NCBI GenBank assembly: GCA_946122785.1
Contig: CAMGYJ010000009.1
Coordinates: forward strand, 24,153,633-24,217,632
Direction: 5' to 3'
Source of the DNA: Linum tenue
Taxonomy: Eukaryota; Streptophyta; Magnoliopsida; Malpighiales; Linaceae
Length of the DNA stretch: 64,000 nt
Shown piece after piece: positions 56,543-64,000 of this stretch (positions within the stretch are counted from its first letter, which is position 1; each line of letters opens with the position of its first letter). Under the pieces are notes generated by a model, which worked only from the letters and a program-made list of their open reading frames with translations, did no database searches and was not told the origin of the DNA. The position numbers and the translations under genes are program-made.

Positions 56543-57986
56543 TGACTCGCTATGACACAACTCCTAACAATGGCCAAGTGTAACCAATGAAAGGGACTGC
56601 AGTATAGTGGCTCAAGTAATAAATATCGAATCCACGGGTCTCTAGAGTTACTATTACTCAGCTTTAGTTCATTATCTAGCAAACCAGATTAAGATAGAAG
56701 AACTAAAACTACTCTAGCAAACTATAGTTAAAGTTAATCTAATTACAGGTTGGGAACTCACTTAGGTATGATTCCCCCTAGCCACTAGTCAGATTAATGA
56801 TTGATGATCTCTAACCTGTTTCACTTTCATTCACAATGCGGAGAATCCTTAACTAGACCTTGAGTCTCGACTAAAGGAACAAGGCCCTCTTGAGTCAATT
56901 GCCTAGAGGGACGTATCCTTCTCTAGAACAACCGATCAAGGTGTTCTGAACTAGACTCCCTCTATCGAAAGAGGTTCTCAATCGATGCAAAGCAGTGAAT
57001 CAACCCTCGACTAAAGCAGTCGATCCAATACTATCAATCTATGGTGCTCTATTGACCTAATCAGGTATTCGCTCTCATAGGATCAAAGCAGAATCAATAA
57101 TCTCGACTAAAGCAGAATTGAATCATGAAAACATGCATAGATTGAATATGAACTCAAGATTATCAAGTCAGAGTACTCATACAATCATCCAATCAAACAA
57201 ACATAGCTAGGGTTCCTCAAAACCTAAGTGAAGGGAAGTTACTCCATAGAGAAGAGAGAGACTGCAGTAAGAATCTTCAGATGATCAGTCTTCAAGTCCG
57301 GGCTTATTCCTCGAGCTTCCAAGGCGAAGAAATCCTCCAATTCCACTCCAAGAATGCCCTCAAATCGCCCCCTCTCTCTTTGGTTCGTCCCTTGGGTGTT
57401 TGGGATCCAAAACCCAGCTCTCCCTCTCCTTTGGCTCGAATTTGGGTTAAAAAACCCGATTCTGGGCAAAACACGGTCGCGGGCACGGACCGTGCTTTGG
57501 TTTTACCCGCCCGTGTTTTGCCCCGTGTTAAAAACACGCCCGGGCGCGTTGGCCAAAACACGGTCGTGCCTAAATATGGGCACGGCCGTGTTTTGATTTA
57601 GGCGCGCCCGTGTTTTTACTGCCGAACCTGTTCCCCTATATTCAATGCTTCGTTTCTCCCTCGTCCGGACTCCGAATCAGTCGCCGTTTGATCCCAGACG
57701 CTCGTAGTCTCGTCCTTTTTCTTTTCATGACAAACTTGAATGATTCTTTGTCCATAAATTGAGGTAGAAATCCATTCTTCTTCAGGTCATGCCCGAGTTT
57801 CTTCTCCCGAATCGCCAATTGATCTCTGATTGACTTGAAACTTGCGCCTATGCTTCACTTTATGTGCTAGGACCTGAAATGTGACAAAGGAACACAACCT
57901 AGCGCAAAATAGGCCAAAGACGCGATAATTAAAGCTCAAACGATCAAGAAACAAAGGAGAAAACATGTGCAAATATCGAGTCATCA
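56543..57986 (-). repeat. 5' LTR of the 52-58 kb element
   Basis: Plus-strand ends TGACTCGCTATG...GAGTCATCA, followed by target duplication TGGAC. Confidence 0.95.
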
Positions 57987-58002
57987 TGGACCTAGGATTA
58001 GC

Positions 58003-59036
58003 TAGGGCTGTCATTTCGGTCCGGTTAGCGACTAACCGGCCGGTCTAACCGTTAGCCGCCGGTTAGCGGCTAACCGGAAACCGAAAAAACTGGGCACGGT
58101 CGGTTGTCGGAGTCGCTCCGTGGTTAGGCAGTTAGCCAAAAAACTGATGCCGGTTAAACCGGCTAACCGACGCTAATCGGCAAGCCTAAACGACGCCGTT
58201 TTTTGCATAAGTAAAACACCCCATCCCCCAAATCCCCAACCCTAGCAGCCCTTCGTCCCATCTTCCAAATCCCCAGCCGCCTCCCTCCAATCCTCTTGCT
58301 CCCTCACATGAGATCGTCTCCCCGCAACTCCGCCTCGCCGCCCGCCTCCAATCTTCGTCGCCGCCTCCCTCCAATCGTGCTACCCCTCCACACCGAGCGA
58401 CAACAGCTTTCTCCCACTCCGAATTCAATTTACCCTCCTCCCACCATCTTCTTCTCACTTTCCCTTCTTCCTTCCTCTCTCTCTCTCTCTCGCTCGCTAG
58501 CAAGCAAGCAACCCATTCCTTTGAAACAATGGCAGCTAGCAGAACACCCGTACCCTATTTCTCCTCCTCCTCTTGCTCGCTGGATATTTCAATTTGATCG
58601 CATCGGCGGCGGGCAGCGAGGGACTGATGACCGCTGTTGCTTCCGAGGAATGGCCCATCGCGATGTCCATCTACGGCGGCTACGAGGCAGAGCCGGATGG
58701 CGATGTGGATTTGGAGGACGGAGTTTCGGTCGATTGGGACGGAGAAGAAGGAGAAGGTGGGAGCGGTAGCAACCGGCGGTCGCTGCTCTGGAAAGGAAGA
58801 AGAAGAATCGAGAAGTGAGAGGGGTTAGAGTGAGTGGTGCAAAATTTTTGTTTTTTTTTGTTGTTTTTTTTGTTGTTGTTGTAGAAAAGGTAGTTTTCTG
58901 GTTGGCCGGCTAACCGAGCCTAAAACCGAAACTGACCGGTCGGTTGGCCGGCTAACCGTGACCAATCTCACGATCGGTGGTCGGCAGCTATATGGGGTGG
59001 CTCGGTTTAACCGAAACCGACCGACTGCCACCCCTG
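58003..59036 (+). mobile_element. hAT element carrying captured gene sequence (Pack-type)
   Basis: 1034 bp bounded by identical 8-bp duplications GGATTAGC (57995-58002, 59037-59044). Ends TAGGGCTGTCA and, inverted, CAGGGGTGGCA, with subterminal clusters of GGTTAGC/AACCGGC words on both sides. The central part (about 58200-58830) is different in kind: GC-richer, with a CT-rich leader, an ATG and coding-like sequence that resembles the first part of a RALF peptide gene. No transposase. Confidence 0.88.
58529..58818 (+). pseudogene. RALF34-like preproprotein fragment inside the hAT element
   Basis: ATG at 58529 opens MAASRTPVPYF. A one-base frame change is then needed to reach a Leu-rich hydrophobic core (LLLLLLAGYF, about 58560-58590), which would complete a signal peptide. 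The second frame continues through ASEEWPIAMSIYGG, an acidic pro-region (EDGVSVDWDGEEGEGG) and NRRSLLW, with the RRxL site cut by S1P proteases in RALF precursors, and stops at 58818. Arabidopsis RALF34 has the same order: MAAS start, a WPI motif, an acidic stretch, RRSLYW. The mature cysteine-bearing peptide (YISYGAL onward) is absent. So this is a captured 5' portion, with leader and CT tract, and cannot yield active peptide. Identification is by motif memory; no search was run. Confidence 0.55.
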
Positions 59037-59572
59037 GGATTAGCCAGACCTTCTCAACCCACCTTCTATGTTTAGCTCGAGGAAGCGCCTGCTGCTCTAA
59101 TTTTGTGTTTGTCCCGTTCAAACATTTTCTCTCTAGAGAAGCATATCTTGATTTCTGGTCTGGTAGCTGTCCAGAATTTTAGGCTTTATGCAGAATATTG
59201 TCCATAAGTTTGGCCACCTGTCTTCATTACGGATTTCTTTGCGCTTGTTCGGAACAGAATTGACTACTTGTACTTCTACTTGTACATGGATATTCGGTTG
59301 TGCTAGCTTCAACCTGAATTCAGTTCTACTGGAAACCATTTAGCTATTATTTATGTTCACTCTTGAGCTTGCTTTTGATCCCTGAACCTAACACGTGTTG
59401 CGGTTGCTATTCGGAACAATAGGTCTTTGGATAGCCGATGCTGGTTCCTGAGCCATCATCCAAGTCTGAACTCCCTGCGAAAATGGCAGAGAAGATGACC
59501 CATTTCAGCTTCATTTAGTATTCTTGGCCATCACCAAAGGGCAAGCAGAATTCCATCACATAGTCTAACTAG

Positions 59573-59932
59573 AATCACCTCCTGATCGAAGCTTCTCCAC
59601 CTGAAATGGTGGCCCACGATGATGGAGAAGACTTGTGTGGATTCGAGCAACAACCATCAACAAATCTGGCAGACAATAACTCCAGCAGTCAAATTGTTGC
59701 TGGTCTCGACATATCAACTTCCAGAAAAACACTTCTCAACGGGGCTGGCACCTCTTCCAGCACAGGAGAAGGCAAACTACGCATATCGAAAGCCGTCCCC
59801 AGCAGGCTACAGATACTGAAACTCTCTTCCCCTACTGGGTTAAGCTCTCCATCGGCCAAATTCAAGCAGATCGTAGAGGGAAGAGACGAAATGTCCCGTA
59901 CAGTCCCTTCATCAACCACATCGTTTGTTTGA
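59573..59932 (+). pseudogene. Ser-rich fragment, possibly PLAC8-family N-terminus
   Basis: Open frame of about 120 codons from after a stop at 59570 (first ATG 59606) to TGA at 59932. It is Ser/Thr-rich and ends KLSSPTGLSSPSAKFKQIV, then GRDEMSRTVPSS. The SPSAKFKxI...RDExSRxVPSS text resembles the cytosolic N-terminal part of certain plant PLAC8-family membrane proteins, in which RERx and a transmembrane PLAC8 region follow. Here the frame stops right after VPSSTTSFV and I find no continuation, so it is a truncated fragment or an exon whose partners were lost. Assignment from memory and tentative. Confidence 0.4.
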
Positions 59933-59939
59933 AACCATT

Positions 59940-61129
59940 TCTTAACTCAATCTACTTATAAAAGGTTGGTCGGAGGTTGATGCTCAATGAGTATGGGTGA
60001 ATCCAATACATTTATTCCTAGTTACAAATAATGGGCTTAAAATTGTTGGTTTGTCCAAAGCCCACGAGTTTGGTGTTTGTTGAACTCAAAAGTAATAGTC
60101 GGATGCTCGTTGAGCTTGTTTAGTTGGGCTCGTTGAGCTTGATTACGAGCTATTGTCTAGCTGATCTTGAGCCGAGCTCGAGTTGGCACTATCTAAGCTC
60201 GATCTTGACTTGAGCTATGATGTTTTATGCCAAGAGCTAGCTTTAGCTCGTGAGTTGGGATGGCTCAGATATAATTTTAGTGTATGACTAATTTGAGTAC
60301 ATGTAATTGTTTTGCCAAATGCATATTATTTTAGTTACCATGTTAGAATATGATGGTTTAATAGTTTAACATGTAGTGATTAAGATATTATTTATGGTAA
60401 ATTTTATTATGAGTTATTTTATCTCAATAAAGTCACTCAATTATCTCAAATGCAAATTATTTTATATTATTTACCATATACTTATTTACTAATTCGATTA
60501 TCACAATCTTTATCGATTATGAATTAAGAGTTTAACATTTAGTAACTACGAAATTATCTAATAGTAAATATTGGTATAGTCTTATAAGACATTGACTAAT
60601 TGACAGTAATATATTTGAAATCCCCTCGTCATCTTATAATAAATCAATCAATTTTGTTATAGACTTATAGTATGCCTAACCCACTTTTATCTTTTCTTGA
60701 TATATATTGCCGCCCAATTTCTTCCTTCCCGCTCCAAAAGGCCCTTCAATTTTCGTTTGTATTGATCTATATTGGCGCTCAAATTTTGTTTGGGTTAATC
60801 TACATTGCTGCACAAAAATGTTGAGATAGAAAAAGTGTTTTTCTTCTTTGCTTTTAGAGTAGTGTTTTGTTTACTGAATGTATGGTTTGTTAATAATGTA
60901 TTGATTACAAATGTTGATATTACCATTAATATTAGCTAGTGAACTTTACCCGTTATGATTAATTACATGACAAGTTTGCAAGTCATACAAATTGATTCAA
61001 CATTTTGACTAGTTTTTTTTTAATTAAGTATATATACGAGGTAGAAAGAAATTGGTTAAAAATTGTGAAAATATTTTAATTAGTGTAATAAAATGTGTAA
61101 GTTGGTAACGAGTAAGTAACTTGATGCGT
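59940..61129. other. Intergenic with GAGCTCG-rich repeat remnants
   Basis: 60090-60260 is packed with GCTCGTTGAGCTTG and GAGCCGAGCTCGAG words, typical of hAT subterminal regions, but no termini were found. The remainder is AT-rich without genes. Confidence 0.45.
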
Positions 61130-61366
61130 TGACCCGAACAACTCGCAACCCTATCCGCCCGGTCCGAAATCCGATAAACCCGAACCCGATTTGCCCGCAA
61201 CCCGATTGAACCCGAACCTGATCAACCCGCAACCTGACTAACCCGCAACCCGATTGAACCCAAACCCGATTAAACCCGACTCAGCAAACCCACAACCCGA
61301 TGAACCCGCAACCCGACTTACCCGCAACCCGATTGAACCCAGCCCGAACCCGCCCGATTGACACCT
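61130..61366. repeat. AACCCGCAACCCGATT minisatellite
   Basis: About a dozen degenerate units of 16-21 bp ending CCCGATTGACACCTATA, the inverse of the AGGTGTCAA start seen at 23768. Confidence 0.8.
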
Positions 61367-61372
61367 ATAGAC

Positions 61373-63011
61373 TAATCACCGTGGTTATTGAGGGTAAATT
61401 GGGTATGATAAAAAATTATTAATTACCTTTTTTAACAAATTACATTTTAGTAAGTTACAAAAATATATTGATTACAATTTTCTCTCTCTTTCTCTCACTT
61501 TCACAATCTTCGGTGAGATCTCTTTTCCTTCTTTTACTCAATCTTTTCCTTGTTTTCATTTAGCCGAACTAATACCGCTGCAAAAATATTCTCCGGAAGC
61601 AAACAAACGGGCGGGATTGGGAACATTAAACTGACACCTACCTTTTTTTCTTTTTTCAATTAATAATTAAGAGTAATGTCTATTTTTATTCAAATCTTTT
61701 TCAGATTCTTTTATATTATCCAAACCTATTAAGATGCTATTAATTAGTCAAATCTTTCGTAATGCATCAAAATATTAGTCATTTTTACGTTATTGTTAAT
61801 AATTTTGTAAATCTTTTGTTAATTAAAATACTAAAATTTTGTAAAGTTGACATTCATGTGTCTCTTCCAAGTCAGTATCATGTTGTCAAGTCAATATTAT
61901 TAACAAAATTGCTAACTGAAAGTTACCATTTGGCTAATTCTTAGTATATCGATAGGTTTGGATAATATAAAAGAATCTGAAAAAGGTTTAGATAAAAAAT
62001 AGACATTACCCAATTATTAGAATATATAAAGGGTGAGTGTTGTATTAGGGGTCTGGTACGGTTAAGACAGGTATATCGTAACTACTGTGCACCTCCCCCT
62101 AATTATCCATGTCGTTTCCCCCTACGTTGATGGCTTGGCCGGTGGCCAAGTTTGGCTCTCGCACTGCCGACAACTTATACATACCGGCAGCCACTTTCAC
62201 TTGTGGCTACCCTCTTTTCTTTTGAGTTTCTTCTCTGCTCTACCCTCACTGTTGCCCTCCCCTCCACCCATCGATTTCTCTTCCTCGCTCTCGCCTAGAA
62301 TATATAAAGGGCGAGTGTTGAATTAGGTGTCTGGTACAGTGTAGACAGGTATATCGTAACTACTGTGCACCTCCCCCTAATTATCCATGTAGTTTCCCCC
62401 TACATAGATGGCTTGGCCGCTTGCCAAGTTTGACTCTCCCACTGCTGATAATTTAGACATACCGGCAGTCACTTTCACTTGTGGCTACCCTCTTTTCTTT
62501 TGAGTTTCTTCTCCACTCTACCCTCATTGTTGCCCTCCCCTCCACCCATCGATTTCTCTTCTTCGCTCTCGCCTTTACGCCTAGATGCAGGGTAAGTAGG
62601 CTTCTTCTTGCTGCTCAATTGATCAGCCGATAGGACGGGAGGAAGAGATAAATCCCATAGCTTAATTTTCTCACCCAATCATACGAACTCTTACGTTTTA
62701 GAACTATGAATGATTACTTCCTTCTTTCACCCATTGCTTGAGTCCGCATAGCTTAACTCCGGGACAGGTTACGGTGATTACTATTTTATAGTAATCATCG
62801 TGGTTACTAAGGGTAAATTGGGTATGACAAAAAAATTATTAATTATTTTTTTTAACAAATTACATTTTAGTGAGTGAAAAAAATATATTAATTATAATTT
62901 TCTCTCTCTTTCTCTCACTTTCACAATCTTCGGCGAGATCTCTTTTCCTTCTTTTACTCAATCTTTTCCTTGTTTTCATTTAGCCGAACACTAATACCGC
63001 TGCAAAAATAA
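61373..63011. repeat. 1.2-kb dispersed repeat, copy B, between 217-bp direct repeats
   Basis: The core 61604-62795 matches 22588-23765, including the doubled TATA-leader unit (GAATATATAAAGGG at 62020 and 62298). It is enclosed by direct repeats 61373-61590 and about 62795-63011, which share CGTGGTTA, AGGGTAAATTGGGTATGA and a CTCTCTCTTTCTCTCAC tract and end at CCGCTGCAAAAATA. The direct repeats lack TG...CA ends, so they are not ordinary LTRs. No protein-coding capacity. Confidence 0.8.
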
Positions 63012-63173
63012 AACAATACCAATCCATTAAAAAAACACTACCAATACCATTCGAATAAAAACACCACTATTTCACAAAACACTAATACCATTGCAGATTT
63101 AATCAATATCAATATATGCAAATCAATACCATTACATGATAATCAATACCAATGAAAAAAGAGAAAATAATAC

Positions 63174-64000
63174 TGACACGCTAAAACACAACACCTAACA
63201 ATGGCCAAGTGCAACCAATGAAAGGGACTGCAGTAACAGGCAAGTTTAATTATCAACCCGGGGTCTAGATCTACTGCTTACTCCGTGATTCTCTATTACT
63301 CAGTAACAGGCAAGTTTAAATACCATTACATGATTGTTGTGAAAAGTAAAAGCAACAAGAAAGCAGTAAATTGTTCAGGTTTCTAAAGCAGTCAAGAGTC
63401 ACTCGGGATTGAGTCCCCCTAGCCCCTTAGTTAGGTTCAATTGCAATTCCCTGGGTTGATTTACTGTTGATTAGACTGCGGAAGATCCGACAGTAGCTTG
63501 GAATCTCTTAAGCTGACCAAGCCCTCTCAGTCTAACTACCCGGCAGACGACTAGTCTTCACCGGGATAGAAAGCTGAGGCTATGAACACAGAACTCCACT
63601 ACTGGCGCCAAGAACACCAGTACAAAGCAGTAAACTGGCTAACTCTCGTATAGCCAATCCCCAACTATCGAATGAAGAGGCTCTAACAACCTAATCAGAT
63701 TCTATCTATCTCAGGTTGCAGCAGAAATTGAGAAAAGCTGATCAGACTCAAATCAATTCAATAAACATGCATCATTCGATTAAAATCAAACAGTAATATC
63801 ATCCCAAGTCATTACAATCAAATCCCTAACACAAGGAACTAGGGTTCTTCATACCCAAGTGAGAGAAGGGTTCTACTCCATAGAGAGAGAAGAGAAAACA
63901 AGAATCGGATTAGTCATACTCATAACGATGAGGATAATCTGCCCCGGGACGATGATTTTCACTCCTATGACGATCTCCAAGCTCGATTCGATGAAATCCA
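63174..64000 (-). mobile_element. Third Athila-type LTR (runs off the right edge)
   Basis: Starts TGACACGCTAAAACACAACACC and then follows the same order of motifs as the two other Athila-type LTRs: AATGGCCAAGTG(T/C)AACC, GGGACTGCAGTA, a ...GATTCCCCCTAGCC-like box, CTCGACTAAAG-like spacers, GAAGGGTTCTACTCCATAGAGAGAGAAGAG. It is diverged from both, so it is a third family member. Same orientation as the others. The rest is outside the window. Confidence 0.8.

Larger units (their letters stand above)
52395..57986 (-). mobile_element. Athila-related non-autonomous LTR element (LARD-like)
   Basis: 5.59 kb with LTRs 52395-53837 (1443 bp) and 56543-57986 (1444 bp), target duplication TGGAC at 52390-52394 and 57987-57991, an Athila-type primer-binding site, a polypurine tract, the conserved GGGAGGCAACCCAA block (about 55165-55180) and the GGTTCC hairpin. 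The only 2.7-kb internal coding sequence is one acidic ORF; there is no gag domain, protease, reverse transcriptase or integrase. By eye the LTRs differ at roughly 30 positions (about 2 percent), so this insertion is younger than the one in ligase copy 1. Confidence 0.92.

Noticed and set aside
58186..58503. Minus-strand 105-codon frame rich in Arg/Glu
   Set aside because: It is the reverse of the CT-rich leader inside the hAT element.
61373..61590. Direct repeats considered as LTRs of a TRIM
   Set aside because: No TG...CA ends, no primer-binding site or polypurine tract, and the other copy of the core lacks them.
1..64000. tRNA, rRNA and other structured RNA genes
   Set aside because: I scanned for tRNA A/B-box words and saw none convincing; the GGCGCC...GGGGA sites are retroelement primer-binding sites, not tRNA genes.

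Overview
This is a 64-kb stretch of a nuclear plant genome, almost certainly a eudicot. The evidence is an intronless U-box/ARM E3 ligase of the PUB17 type, a 23-exon D-alanine--D-alanine ligase family gene with plant-type GT-AG introns, Ty1/copia and Ty3/gypsy (Athila- and Tat-like) retroelements with plant primer-binding sites, and many hAT-, Harbinger- and Mutator-type miniature elements. It is mostly a repeat-rich intergenic landscape carrying two clearly intact genes.

Layout. 1-950: 3' end of a copia retrotransposon, running off the left edge. 951-6240: AT-rich intergenic DNA with a microsatellite and a Harbinger-like MITE. 6607-8811 (minus): PUB17-type gene with leader and TATA box. 9100-24995: transposon graveyard (hAT elements, one with a perfect 8-bp target duplication; a hairpin MITE; a LINE RNase H fragment; a 490-bp array of 14 TACGTA palindromes; a hAT transposase remnant; one copy of a 1.2-kb dispersed repeat). 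24995-26492: 3' end of a Tat-like gypsy element whose antisense strand carries a small spliceable ORF with its own TATA box.

26493-51103 holds a tandem duplication of the D-Ala--D-Ala ligase family gene. Copy 1 (26493-41334) is dead. A 9.46-kb Athila-type element (27145-36606, target duplication ACCAT) sits inside its transit-peptide codons, and it also has frameshifts, a stop, a lost exon, a lost splice donor and no 3' end. Copy 2 (45801-50916) is complete, 947 residues in 23 exons, with two fused ligase-like domains. The inserted element keeps gag, protease, the very end of pol and an ATHILA-family ORF, but lacks reverse transcriptase, RNase H and integrase.

52395-57986 is a second, younger Athila-related element (target duplication TGGAC) that has no recognisable gag-pol enzymes, only one acidic ORF of unknown function. 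It is followed by a 1.03-kb hAT element (58003-59036, target duplication GGATTAGC) that appears to have captured the 5' part of a RALF34-like peptide gene, then a PLAC8-like gene fragment, the second copy of the dispersed repeat, and the start of a third Athila-type LTR at the right edge (63174-64000). The three Athila-type LTRs all lie in the same (minus) orientation.

Nothing suggests that the genes act together. PUB17 is an immunity-linked ubiquitin ligase, the ligase-family gene is a plastid-peptidoglycan-type enzyme, and the rest is the record of mobile elements. All coordinates and splice sites were read by eye; database identities come from memory of the families and were not searched.
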